This document shows, piece after piece, positions 1-7,761 of a stretch of DNA of 64,000 bases; positions within the stretch are counted from its first letter, which is position 1; each line of letters opens with the position of its first letter. This DNA comes from Siphonobacter curvatus (lineage in GTDB: Bacteria; Bacteroidota; Bacteroidia; Cytophagales; Spirosomataceae), in contig NZ_PTRA01000002.1 in the NCBI RefSeq assembly GCF_002943425.1, positions 124,090 through 188,089 of the forward strand. Reading direction: 5' to 3'. The position numbers were made by a program, and so were the translations under genes. The notes below the pieces were generated by a model that had not been told where the DNA came from, did no database searches, and worked only from the letters and a program-made list of their open reading frames with translations.

Positions 1-1
1 A

Positions 2-622
2 GCCAAGGGCGAGACGATTAATTCGCTGAAACCCGGTACGGGCATCGGCGGTAACGTAACCCGCGATCTGGTGCTGGAATACGAAGAGGGCGATCTGCGG
101 AAGGATTTTTCGATCAAATTCGCCAATGATGCGGCCGTTAAAGATTACTTCATTACCAAATTCCGGGATGTGAGTGCCGGAGCGGGCGTAAACGGCTACG
201 GGGGCAATGACTGGATTTTGCTCCGCTACGCCGATGTGATCCTGATGCTTTCCGAAGTGCATGTGTATCTCGGGGATGAAGCGACGGCCATTACATATCT
301 GGATATGGTACGCGAACGGGCCAATCGTCCGAAGTACGCTGAGATGAAAGAGCAGGAAAGCTACCGAACTAAATTTCCGACGTTGAAACTAGCTCTTTTG
401 CACGAACGCCGCGTGGAGCTGGCCTTTGAGCACCAACGTTGGTTTGATCTGCTACGCTTTTTTACCATCGACGAACTGGTGACCTATATGCGAAGTAAGT
501 CTCAGGCGAATTTCGGTACGGCCCGTCTTTCCAACTTTGGTACCAAGGATCAATACTATCCCATTCCTTTCGATGAAAATAAACTCAATCCGGAAGGGAT
601 GTATCAAAATAAAGGGTACTAA
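2..622 (+). CDS. SusD/RagB-family outer-membrane lipoprotein, C-terminal part (5' end outside window)
   Basis: The reading frame is open from the window edge, so this is the C-terminal ~206 residues of a larger protein; a GTG at 71 is an internal codon, not a credible start. The tail shows the usual SusD C-terminal signatures: a helix with LLRYADVILMLSEV, a short loop, then LLHERRVELAFEHQRWFDLLRF, and a final segment ending near YPIPFDENKLNPEGMYQNKGY-type residues. SusD proteins are surface lipoproteins that cap a SusC TonB-dependent porin and capture oligosaccharides. The matching SusC should lie just upstream, outside the window. A strong terminator follows 40 bases after the stop, so this is the last gene of its operon. 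Substrate cannot be inferred. Confidence 0.9.
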   Translation, partial: AKGETINSLKPGTGIGGNVTRDLVLEYEEGDLRKDFSIKFANDAAVKDYFITKFRDVSAGAGVNGYGGNDWILLRYADVILMLSEVHVYLGDEATAITYLDMVRERANRPKYAEMKEQESYRTKFPTLKLALLHERRVELAFEHQRWFDLLRFFTIDELVTYMRSKSQANFGTARLSNFGTKDQYYPIPFDENKLNPEGMYQNKGY

Positions 623-662
623 AACGTAAATTATTCTGCTAAAAAATTACTGATAGAGGTTC

Positions 663-697
663 AATAAGATTATCCATTTTGGGTAATCTTATTTTTA
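663..697 (+). terminator. Intrinsic terminator of the upstream SusCD operon
   Basis: Ten-base perfect stem AATAAGATTA / TAATCTTATT (663-672 with 684-693), short loop with an inner CC/GG pair, followed by a T-run. It lies 41 bases after the SusD stop codon. Confidence 0.85.
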
Positions 698-830
698 TTG
701 ATGACTAAAATAAACAATATTAATTTGTAGGAAAGCAGCAAATAAAAGTAAAATCATATACCATAATGCAGAAGAATTATAAACCATTTGCTATAAAGTT
801 AGCACTTGCTTTAGGCTATTTTCTGTAAGC

Positions 831-1011
831 AAAAAACAAAAAAAGGTTACTTGCCGCCAAACAAGTAACCTCAAGATTCTGTGTTAAGACAAAGTCTTTT
901 GCAGAACACTTTTCAATTATCAATACTAAATTGAGAGCCAATTTCTAAAGCTGCACACATGCAAACAAGGAACTTAAATAGTGTTGTTGCTTCGTGCTTT
1001 GCCTTCAATTA
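831..1011 (-). ncRNA. Candidate small RNA, minus strand, about 180 nt
   Basis: No protein gene fits here. Read on the minus strand the segment starts just after a TTG-N20-TACCTTTG promoter (1047-1017) and ends in a 9-bp perfect stem GGTTACTTG/CAAGTAACC (870-862 with 853-845, 8-nt loop) followed by a nearly unbroken run of about 14 T. Between them lies a second hairpin: GTGTT...AACAC enclosing AAGAC-ttt-GTCTT. Promoter, structured body and terminator in register are what an independent sRNA gene shows. I do not recognise the family; 6S RNA was considered because of the size but no closing long-range stem was found by eye. It could also be an antisense leader or a remnant. Confidence 0.55.
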
Positions 1012-1016
1012 TAATA

Positions 1017-1047
1017 CAAAGGTACAGGCGTGTAAAAGGCTATACAA
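1017..1047 (-). promoter_or_regulatory. Bacteroidetes-type promoter of the candidate sRNA
   Basis: On the minus strand: TTG (1047-1045), a 20-base spacer, then TACCTTTG (1024-1017), a perfect match to the TAnnTTTG -7 element and its usual spacing. Expected transcript start is around 1010. Confidence 0.6.
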
Positions 1048-1286
1048 TAGTAGTACTTGGTATTAACTGTAGTATTAATTTTACAGTACTCAAAAAATTA
1101 CTTACTAGCCTAAGTATAAAGTTTATTTTCACTTAAAAGAATCGATTCAAGCGGTGATATAGGAATTTTCTATTGAATAGGAAAGGCTAAATGAGAGCAG
1201 AAGAGTAGTCCTTTAAAACGCTTTTAAAGTGCTGAGCATGATTCTTTTAGCTGTTACTTTCCTAAACAACCATCCAATCCCTGCGT

Positions 1287-2234
1287 ATGAATCATTACTC
1301 AGCTCTAGTAGGTCTTTGCCTCGTATGGCTTCTTGGAGCCTGCGTCAAAGATCACGTCGACGGTCCCATTGAAGTGAGTCTGGAACGGTATCCGATTCCT
1401 GGAGATAACTTCTTTCCCGAAGGCATTGCCTATGACTCAACTGCCGGCTTTTTTTACGTAGGAAGCATCGGTACCGGAGACATTTTAAAAGTAAATGTAC
1501 AAACCGGGCAAACCAGCCTGTTTTCCGCCGGAGCTTCATCCAATCGTCCTACTTGTAATGGTTTAAAACTGGATACCAAAGGACGCTTATGGGTGTGCGG
1601 CGGAACCCAGAACAAAATTCAGGTACTCAATCCGGACGGCAGTTTGCTGAAAAACTGGGATCTCACTTCTTTTGCTACCACGGGTTTTGTGAACGACGTA
1701 ATACTGAGCGACCGCTACGCCTACTTTACGGATTCTCAAAATCAACACCTCTATCGTATTGACGTCTCGACGGATCAGCCGGGTGAAGTGGAGGAATGGC
1801 TGACGTTCACCCAAGATCAAATTCCTTTTGCTACGACGGGGGTCAACGCCAACGGAATCGAATTAACGGAGGATCAAAAATACCTGATTGTAGTCGTTTC
1901 CACGTCGGGTAAACTGTATCGTATCGATACGGCTACCAAAGCCATATCGGAAATTCAGCTGAATACCCCCGTGATGGCGGGCGATGGCTTGTGGCTGGAC
2001 CGACATATGTTATACGTATCACGAAATGCCGTTAACCAGCTCTTTCCGGTTATCCTCAGTACGGATTATCTCCAGGGAACAGTAGGGGCGGGCTTTGGAG
2101 AGAACCTGCTTTTTAATACGACCATGGCCAAAGCGGGCCCGTATTTTCTAGTCGTGAATGGGCAACTCAATCGCCGGATGGGGTCAACGCCACCCGTATT
2201 ACCGTTTACGGTTTCCAGGGTACGCATTCCGTAA
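1287..2234 (+). CDS. SMP-30/gluconolactonase-like beta-propeller lipoprotein
   Basis: 315 residues. The N-terminus is a lipoprotein signal with lipobox LGAC, Cys19, so the mature protein should be membrane anchored. The rest has repeated propeller-blade patterns typical of SMP-30/NHL-like proteins: GIAYDSTAGFFYVGS, GLKLDTKGRLWVCGG, NDVILSDRYAYFTDS, ANGIELTEDQKYLIVV, GDGLWLDRHMLYVS. In this fold the central face holds a divalent metal and often hydrolyses a lactone or binds a sugar acid; the exact substrate is unknown. It stands alone, preceded by a 660-base non-coding gap and followed by its own terminator. An adhesion or scaffold propeller without catalysis is an alternative. Confidence 0.75.
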   Translation: MNHYSALVGLCLVWLLGACVKDHVDGPIEVSLERYPIPGDNFFPEGIAYDSTAGFFYVGSIGTGDILKVNVQTGQTSLFSAGASSNRPTCNGLKLDTKGRLWVCGGTQNKIQVLNPDGSLLKNWDLTSFATTGFVNDVILSDRYAYFTDSQNQHLYRIDVSTDQPGEVEEWLTFTQDQIPFATTGVNANGIELTEDQKYLIVVVSTSGKLYRIDTATKAISEIQLNTPVMAGDGLWLDRHMLYVSRNAVNQLFPVILSTDYLQGTVGAGFGENLLFNTTMAKAGPYFLVVNGQLNRRMGSTPPVLPFTVSRVRIP

Positions 2235-2259
2235 CCGCGTTGAGGGAAACAAATTGAAG

Positions 2260-2298
2260 GCAGGCATTTCTTCTTACTAAAGAAATGCCTGCTTTTTT
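2260..2298 (+). terminator. Intrinsic terminator after the SMP-30-like gene
   Basis: Thirteen-base perfect stem GCAGGCATTTCTT / AAGAAATGCCTGC (2260-2272 with 2280-2292), 7-nt loop, then six T. Confidence 0.92.
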
Positions 2299-2405
2299 AT
2301 GGAAAGCATAAATGGACCGTACAACAAAGAAAAATGGACTACACAACAATAGCCCCTCACTGGCCGGGGGCGAATTTTGTCGCGTCAACTAAAGGTACGA
2401 AAGTC

Positions 2406-3377
2406 ATGAATAAGGAATTAGTATTGGTTACGGGCGGCTCGGGCTTTGTAGGAAGCTATTGTATTCTGGAGCTTTTACGGCAGGGATACCGGGTTCGAAC
2501 GACATTGCGGTCTTTGCAGAAAGTGGAAGAGGTCAAAGCTATGCTCAGCCGGGGTGGGGCTACTAACCTAGAAGATCTCAGCTTCGTTGCTGCTGATTTG
2601 TCTCAGGATGAAGGCTGGGAAGAGGCCGTTCGGGATTGTACTTACGTTTTACACGTGGCTTCGCCCTTTCCGATTCAATCGCCCCAGGACGAAAACGAAC
2701 TTATTATACCCGCTCGTGAAGGAACCTTGCGGGTGCTGAAAGCCGCCAGTCAGGCGGGAGTTACACGGGTAGTATTGACCTCGTCGTTTGCAGCCATCGG
2801 GTACAGTATCGATCCCAAAGATCACGTATTTACCGAAGCTGACTGGACGGACCCTGCACAAACCAAGGACGCGTATATTAAATCGAAAACGCTGGCCGAA
2901 CGGGCCGCGTGGGATTTTGTAAAGGATCAGAAGCTGGAATTGACGGTCATTAATCCCGTGGGTATTTTCGGACCAGCTTTGACCCATGATTCTTCGACTT
3001 CACTGGCCTTCGTTACTCTTATTCTGACGGGACAAATGACCGAAAGCCTTCCCTTTTCTTTTGGTGTGGTAGACGTTCGTGATGTCGCCGATTTGCACGT
3101 CAGGGCCATGACTCTACCCCAGGCCAAAGGGGAACGCTTTCTGGCGACTGCCGATGGGGTAATGAATGTGTACACGATTGCTCAGCTCATTCGGGAACGG
3201 AAACCGGAACTGGCTTCGCAAGTTTCTAGGTTAAAACCAGTAGATTTATGGTTACAGCTTTCGAACGAAAAGGCCAAGACCGTATTACACTGGAATCCGC
3301 GTAGTAAGGAAGAGGCCATTCTGGCTTCCGTCGAAAGTCTACTTGATTTGGCTACTGTTTCCAAGGACAAAGGATAA
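2406..3377 (+). CDS. NAD(P)-dependent epimerase / dihydroflavonol-4-reductase-like extended SDR
   Basis: 323 residues from ATG 2406. An upstream ATG at 2334 would add 24 residues (MDYTTIAPHWPG...) that look like translated leader, while 2406 begins directly with the Rossmann strand (MNKELVLVTGG). Motifs: TGGSGFVGS (residues 9-17) for dinucleotide binding, and the catalytic YIKSK near 156-160. The pattern VLHVASPF followed by LTSSFAAIGY is typical of the DFR/aldehyde-reductase branch that reduces carbonyl groups with NADPH. Substrate unknown. The stop lies 6 bases before the AraC-type regulator start, so the two are almost surely co-transcribed and the regulator probably controls this enzyme. 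Confidence 0.85.
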   Translation: MNKELVLVTGGSGFVGSYCILELLRQGYRVRTTLRSLQKVEEVKAMLSRGGATNLEDLSFVAADLSQDEGWEEAVRDCTYVLHVASPFPIQSPQDENELIIPAREGTLRVLKAASQAGVTRVVLTSSFAAIGYSIDPKDHVFTEADWTDPAQTKDAYIKSKTLAERAAWDFVKDQKLELTVINPVGIFGPALTHDSSTSLAFVTLILTGQMTESLPFSFGVVDVRDVADLHVRAMTLPQAKGERFLATADGVMNVYTIAQLIRERKPELASQVSRLKPVDLWLQLSNEKAKTVLHWNPRSKEEAILASVESLLDLATVSKDKG

Positions 3378-3383
3378 GTTCGA

Positions 3384-4166
3384 ATGAATGCACCGATTAA
3401 AACGAGTTGTTACCACTGTCGAACTTCTGATTCTGAGCATGTACTGAAAGACTACGTGTTCGTATATCAGATCCAGGGGGCAATTCAGATGTATGATGCA
3501 AAAGAGGCCCTCCTGTTTGGGGAGGGTTCCTTTTATCTAGGTATCAAAAATAAAGTAGCCCGTTTTGTGAAACTACCGCCGGAAAAAGGCGAGTACCGGG
3601 CCATTTCTTTGACTTTTAGCGAGCAATTGCTGCAGGAGTTTAGTAGCGAGTATGGCTATGTATCAAGTCGGCGGGTGGATACAGCTCCGCTACTCGTACT
3701 ACCGAATCACCCCTTGTATCATAATTTTATTGCTTCCTTACAAGCCTATTCATTTCTAGCCAATACGTCGGATGAAACGCTGGTAAAGCTTAAACTCAAG
3801 GAAGCTCTTTTGGTATTACTGAAAATTCAGCCCGAACTGAAAGACATACTCTTCGACTTCGCCGAACCCTACAAAATAGATCTGGCTTCCTTTATGGAAC
3901 AGAACTTTCGGTTTAACCTGCCTTTAACAACGTTTGCTTACCTGACGGGGCGAAGTATTTCGGCCTTTAAACGTGATTTCGAAAAACTTTTCCACGCTCC
4001 GCCCGCCAAGTGGCTACAGGAAAAACGCCTTAATGCAGCCTATTTTCTTTTAAAGGAGAAGAAACAAAAACCCACGCAAGTTTACGAAGCAGTGGGTTTT
4101 AAGGACTTTTCGCATTTTTCATTTGTCTTCAAAAAACACTTTGGCCTGAATCCTTCCTCGGTATAA
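3384..4166 (+). CDS. AraC-family transcriptional regulator
   Basis: 260 residues. The N-terminal ~150 residues are a small cupin-like sensing domain, beginning with the cysteine-containing stretch TSCYHCRTSD. The C-terminal ~100 residues are a double helix-turn-helix: first HTH around TTFAYLTGRSISAFKRDFEKLF, second around QVYEAVGFKDFSHFSFVFKKHFG, the AraC signature. It starts 6 bases after the epimerase stop and forms an operon with it. The CxxC pair near the start could make it redox or metal responsive, which is inference only. An imperfect 12-bp hairpin without a T-run follows at 4171-4202 and may end the transcript. Confidence 0.9.
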   Translation: MNAPIKTSCYHCRTSDSEHVLKDYVFVYQIQGAIQMYDAKEALLFGEGSFYLGIKNKVARFVKLPPEKGEYRAISLTFSEQLLQEFSSEYGYVSSRRVDTAPLLVLPNHPLYHNFIASLQAYSFLANTSDETLVKLKLKEALLVLLKIQPELKDILFDFAEPYKIDLASFMEQNFRFNLPLTTFAYLTGRSISAFKRDFEKLFHAPPAKWLQEKRLNAAYFLLKEKKQKPTQVYEAVGFKDFSHFSFVFKKHFGLNPSSV

Positions 4167-4264
4167 TTAAGTAATCCTTCGTTTTCTGTAAAAACGGATT
4201 ACCGAATGAGTAGTAATGCGTAGCCTGTACAAGTAATGCTACAGAAGATCATCAACCTATACTA

Positions 4265-4295
4265 TTGCTAGGGCTTTGGGAAAGGTATTCCTTTG
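4265..4295 (+). promoter_or_regulatory. Promoter candidate for the structured RNA at 4.3-4.7 kb
   Basis: TTG (4265-4267), 20-base spacer, TTCCTTTG (4288-4295): one mismatch to TAnnTTTG with correct spacing. Start expected near 4302. Confidence 0.4.
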
Positions 4296-4301
4296 TACCT
4301 A

Positions 4302-4695
4302 CAAAACACCTGACCACATAAACACTTTGTATTAACCATACTTCTTATGAATGACCGCTATCATTCACTTGATATTCGCTCTGTACTCGTTCGTTTGAAG
4401 AAGGGTATTTCCTTTACAACAGTTTCGTTCAACTTTCAATACTGCTCTGTCAACCTAACATCGGCACGCCACCAAAGGCTTGCCGATGAATAGATTTGAT
4501 AAGCCTTGTGTGATCTGCTTCGGTAGTTCACACAGAAGTATGCGTTTGCCCCGTATGAGCGGAAGAAAGTGTAGTTCATCCATACCCACGTTTTATAAAA
4601 ATTCGATCAAAAGCGTATTAAATCAAGAGCAACTACCCGAAGGTAGTTTAGGTGTGATTAGTTAAACCGTCCTTAGTTTCTAAGGGCGGTTTTTT
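4302..4695 (+). ncRNA. Candidate structured RNA of about 390 nt ending in an intrinsic terminator
   Basis: Gap between the AraC gene and the DUF3291 gene. Five successive hairpins are visible: TGAATGA/TCATTCA (4348-4354, 4361-4367); CATCGGCA-c-GCC / GGC-t-TGCCGATG (4459-4470, 4477-4488); TGTGTGA-t-CTGC-TTCG-GTAG-t-TCACACA (4507-4534), a stem capped by a UUCG tetraloop; AACTACC/GGTAGTT (4631-4648); and the terminator AAACCG-t-CCTTAG / CTAAGG-g-CGGTTT plus T-run (4664-4695). Symmetric mismatches and a UUCG loop are hallmarks of functional RNA rather than chance. A 61-codon frame (4480-4665) runs through three of the hairpins and stops at the terminator; its composition does not look like protein. 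Not tmRNA or RNase P by the motifs I know. Confidence 0.5.
4664..4695 (+). terminator. Intrinsic terminator ending the candidate RNA
   Basis: Stem AAACCG-t-CCTTAG with CTAAGG-g-CGGTTT, 3-nt loop, followed by a T-run merging with the stem. Confidence 0.85.
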
Positions 4696-4847
4696 ATATT
4701 CAGGTACATAAGTCAATTGCCATATTTTCAGGGCGGCCCTGCCCACAATTCATTCCTATTTTTGACCAGTTCATTCCGAGAATACTTGAAGAAGAAATGC
4801 TTTTTGAAGCAATTTGGCGTTTTGTTTAATCGCTTCGTAGCACAGAG

Positions 4848-5297
4848 ATGATTTCCCATCAATTAGCTCAAGTAAACATCGTTCGCTTACTAGCCCCCTT
4901 GGACAGTGCCGAGTTGGCGGACTATACATCCAGTGTGGAACCTCTTAATACCTTAGCCGATGGCAGTCCTGGTTTTGTCTGGCGATTGCAAAGCGATACG
5001 GGAGATGCGACGTCTATTCAAGCATACGAGGATCCGATGATTCTGATTAATCTTTCGGTTTGGGAAGATGTAGAAACGCTGAAAGCGTATACGTACCGGT
5101 CGGATCACGCCACGATCATGAAACGTCGACGGGAATGGTTTGCTAAAATTAAGTCCGTAACGCTAGCCTTGTGGTGGATTGAAGCAGGCACTGTTCCTAC
5201 GGCCGAGCAGGCACGGCAGCGACTTGATTTTCTGGATCAACACGGCCCTACGCCCTTTGCCTTTACGTTTAAAACACCGTTTGATGCACCCGTTTGA
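4848..5297 (+). CDS. DUF3291 domain-containing protein
   Basis: 149 residues, no signal peptide. The whole length matches the DUF3291 pattern: an opening HQLAQVNIVRL, a segment on score-like residues SPGFVWRL, then NLSVWEDVETLKAYTYRSDHATIMKRRREWF and a closing LWWIEAG. The fold resembles the ABM/dimeric ferredoxin-like barrels, and members are often annotated as monooxygenase-like, but no reaction is established. It stands between the candidate RNA's terminator and the GNAT gene, 115 bases apart from the latter's start and with a separate promoter candidate between, so it is probably monocistronic. Confidence 0.8.
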   Translation: MISHQLAQVNIVRLLAPLDSAELADYTSSVEPLNTLADGSPGFVWRLQSDTGDATSIQAYEDPMILINLSVWEDVETLKAYTYRSDHATIMKRRREWFAKIKSVTLALWWIEAGTVPTAEQARQRLDFLDQHGPTPFAFTFKTPFDAPV

Positions 5298-5370
5298 GTA
5301 CGTGCGGGTTCGTTTGAGGTGAATTAATTAACTAGAAGGCAGTAACCCCGCGTATCCTTTTCTTGAGCTA

Positions 5371-5378
5371 TAACTTTG
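5371..5378 (+). promoter_or_regulatory. -7 promoter element of the GNAT gene
   Basis: TAACTTTG, a perfect TAnnTTTG match, but without a clear TTG 20 bases upstream. Transcription would begin near 5385, after the GTG at 5383, which argues for a start codon further in. Confidence 0.45.
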
Positions 5379-5412
5379 GGGAGTGAACAGGATGTCATCC
5401 CTTAAAAAAACA

Positions 5413-5982
5413 ATGAACGCTATTTCATTAGAAACACCCCGCCTACGCTTACGACCCTGGCAGGAATCTGATCAGGAAGCTTTTGCGGCCATGAACGCGG
5501 ATCCCGAAGTCATGCTCCATTTTCCAGCTCCCCTCAACCGTACCGAGAGTGGTGGGTTAATGGATAGATTCGTAAATCATTTCGAAACGCACGGCTGGGG
5601 CCGATGGGCGGTGGAAGAACGGGAGACCGGAAAGCTGTTAGGCTTCTGCGGGTTAGCAACCGTACCTTTTCAGACTACTTTCACGCCAGCCGTTGAAATT
5701 GGCTGGCGATTTGCCCGGGAATACTGGGGAAAAGGATATGCTTTTGAAGCCGCTCAGGCAGCCCTGCGGGATGGATTTGAACGTCTGCATTTGCCGGAAA
5801 TCGTTTCCTTTACCGTACCGGCGAACGTACGCTCGTATCGACTGATGCAACGGCTGGGCATGCAACCGGGAAATAATTTTGAGCATCCCAAACTGGCCGT
5901 ATGTCACCCCTTAAGGGAGCACGTATTGTACCGGATTACTCGTTCGCAATTCGAGAAAGATTGGGCTGATCAGGTCCATTAA
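5413..5982 (+). CDS. GNAT-family N-acetyltransferase (RimJ/RimL-like)
   Basis: 189 residues from ATG 5413. In-frame GTG 5383 and ATG 5392 exist upstream, but the promoter element at 5371-5378 puts the transcript start at about 5385, and the typical RimJ-like opening (ISLETPRLRLRPW) begins right after 5413. The acetyl-CoA-binding motif is WGKGYAFEA (about residues 101-109), preceded by VEIGWRFAREY. The closing region has the expected VPANVRSYRLMQRLGM helix. The family transfers acetyl groups to N-terminal alpha-amines of ribosomal proteins or to small amines such as antibiotics; the substrate here cannot be told. Possibly co-transcribed with the following small gene (33-base gap). Confidence 0.85.
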   Translation: MNAISLETPRLRLRPWQESDQEAFAAMNADPEVMLHFPAPLNRTESGGLMDRFVNHFETHGWGRWAVEERETGKLLGFCGLATVPFQTTFTPAVEIGWRFAREYWGKGYAFEAAQAALRDGFERLHLPEIVSFTVPANVRSYRLMQRLGMQPGNNFEHPKLAVCHPLREHVLYRITRSQFEKDWADQVH

Positions 5983-6015
5983 CTAGTTTTACTGCTCTTG
6001 TAAACAATAGATGAC

Positions 6016-6366
6016 ATGGAATTTAAAGCCGTACTACGGGAAGAAGATGATGAATTGATGGGTTTTGTAAGGGCTCATTCCGAAACCGGCCCGTTTGAGG
6101 CCTACACGTTTTTCAAATACCCTTTACAAGTATTCAACACGGAACGACAGGCCGAAAACTTCCTGCAAACCAATGGCCTGCGAGTCTTGATGGAGCGGTG
6201 GTGCTTTTTTGATGAAACGCATCAAGACTGGTACACGTGCCAGATTACGGAAGCCAATACCCGGCAAATTAAATATACAATTACGGATTTGGGTCATCCG
6301 GATTTGTTTACGACGCACGTGCTACTCGCCCCTCATCCGGGTAATTTTAAATTGAAAGAATACTAG
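6016..6366 (+). CDS. Small acidic cytoplasmic protein of unknown function
   Basis: 116 residues, not recognised. No signal peptide, no membrane segment. Alternating aromatic/hydrophobic pattern (TFFKYPLQVF, RWCFFDETHQDWYTCQI, IKYTITDLGHPDLF) suggests a compact alpha/beta domain; two Cys are present. It begins 33 bases after the GNAT stop on the same strand and is followed by a 7-bp hairpin (GGAGTAG/CTACTCC at 6371-6390), so it may be the second gene of that transcript. Codon use resembles the neighbours, which supports a real gene. Confidence 0.6.
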   Translation: MEFKAVLREEDDELMGFVRAHSETGPFEAYTFFKYPLQVFNTERQAENFLQTNGLRVLMERWCFFDETHQDWYTCQITEANTRQIKYTITDLGHPDLFTTHVLLAPHPGNFKLKEY

Positions 6367-6517
6367 ACAAAGGGAGTAGTAAAAGCTACTCCGAACATGC
6401 ACGGTTATTACCCTAATTCTTTCTTCAGCACGTTTATCCCATCATAAATCAGCACTTTGAAAAAGGGAAAGGACCTTCAGATTCCGTCTACGTTGTAAGG
6501 AACCTCGTAAACGCCTG

Positions 6518-7729
6518 ATGATGCCCGCATTCATTCGAAACCTGGGAATTGGTTTATTTACCTTCGCCGCTACTGCCGGACTAAACGCTCAAACCGCCCA
6601 AACTTCGACACCGCTCGACTGGGCCGTTCGTATGGCTGATTCGGACATGCAGCGAAATCCGAAGGGCTGGATGCTGGATTTTTCGAAAGAACCCCGCTGG
6701 AATTACTGTCATGGTCTCGTTTGCACGTCCCTGGAGAAACTCTGGAAACGGCAGGGGAACCCCAAATACTACGCCTACATCAAGGCGTACGCCGATGACA
6801 TGATTCAGCCCAATGGGACCATCAAAACCTACTCGCTGGAATCATACAACATTGACTGGGTCAATCCCGGCAAGTTCGTTTTTGCCCTCTACGAAAAAAC
6901 GGGTGACGAGAAGTACAAAAAAGCCCTGACGATGTTACGGGACCAAATGCGGACGCATCCCCGAACGAGTGAGGGCGGTTTCTGGCACAAGAAACGCTAC
7001 CCTTCCCAGATGTGGCTCGATGGGCTGTACATGGCGACCCCATTTCTGGCTCAGTACGCCAATACCTTTCAGGAACCCGAACTTTTCGATGAAGTAGCCC
7101 GACAGATCACCCTTATCGATCAGCATAACAAACAGCCCGGTACGAATCTCTACGTTCACGGTTGGGATGAAAGCCGTACGCAAGCCTGGGCCGATTCTCT
7201 GACGGGCCGCTCGCCACACGTCTGGGGGCGGGGAATGGGCTGGTATGCCATGACGCTGGTGGATGTACTGGACTATTTTCCCCAAAATCATCCCAAACGA
7301 ACGGACATTCTCCGCATTACTAAAAATCTGGCTGAAACGCTACAACGCTACCAGGATCCCGCTACGGGGCTGTGGTATCAAGTGATGGACGCCGGACCCA
7401 AAGCCGGTAATTATCTGGAATCTTCGGCCTCTACGATGCTGGCTTATTTTCTTGTGAAAGCGGGTCGGCAGAGCTACGCTTCTACGGCTAGTCTGGAAGC
7501 TGGCAAGAAAGCCTATCGGGGAATTCTTACCCACCAAATTCGAACGGAAACGGACGGAACCCTGGCCATCACCGATGCCTGTGCGGGAGCAGGGCTGGGC
7601 GGTACGCCTTATCGCTCAGGGACTTTTGCCTATTACGTTCAGGAAGCCAAACGCGATAACGATCCCAAATCTGTCGGCCCTTTTATTCTGCTAGCTCTGG
7701 AAATGGATCAACTCAAGTCCAGCCGTTAG
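6518..7729 (+). CDS. GH105/GH88 unsaturated rhamnogalacturonyl (or glucuronyl) hydrolase
   Basis: 403 residues; Sec signal peptide to about residue 24 (...AGLNAQT). The (alpha/alpha)6-barrel family pattern is clear: WAVRMADSDMQRNP, WNYCHGLVCTSLEKLW, FWHKKRYPSQMWLDGLYMATPFLA, and the HVWGRGMGWYAMTLVDVLDYFP segment near 233-252, ending with SGTFAYYVQEA. These enzymes release the 4,5-unsaturated uronate left at the non-reducing end by pectin lyases, by hydrating the double bond. Here it opens a plus-strand cluster of pectin enzymes and is separated by only 32 bases from the GH43 gene. Predicted location is periplasmic. Confidence 0.9.
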   Translation: MMPAFIRNLGIGLFTFAATAGLNAQTAQTSTPLDWAVRMADSDMQRNPKGWMLDFSKEPRWNYCHGLVCTSLEKLWKRQGNPKYYAYIKAYADDMIQPNGTIKTYSLESYNIDWVNPGKFVFALYEKTGDEKYKKALTMLRDQMRTHPRTSEGGFWHKKRYPSQMWLDGLYMATPFLAQYANTFQEPELFDEVARQITLIDQHNKQPGTNLYVHGWDESRTQAWADSLTGRSPHVWGRGMGWYAMTLVDVLDYFPQNHPKRTDILRITKNLAETLQRYQDPATGLWYQVMDAGPKAGNYLESSASTMLAYFLVKAGRQSYASTASLEAGKKAYRGILTHQIRTETDGTLAITDACAGAGLGGTPYRSGTFAYYVQEAKRDNDPKSVGPFILLALEMDQLKSSR

Positions 7730-7761
7730 GCATCTTCTCCCAGTACTCTATTTTTAGGTAT

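Noticed and set aside
2334-2405. N-terminal extension of the epimerase
   Set aside because: The extra residues do not fit an SDR N-terminus; the Rossmann motif begins right after ATG 2406.
4480-4665. 61-codon frame as a small protein gene
   Set aside because: It runs through three strong hairpins and its residues show no protein-like pattern; a structured RNA explains the interval better, though translation is not excluded.
6371-6390. GGAGTAG/CTACTCC hairpin as a terminator
   Set aside because: Only seven pairs and no T-run; noted with the small gene but not called.
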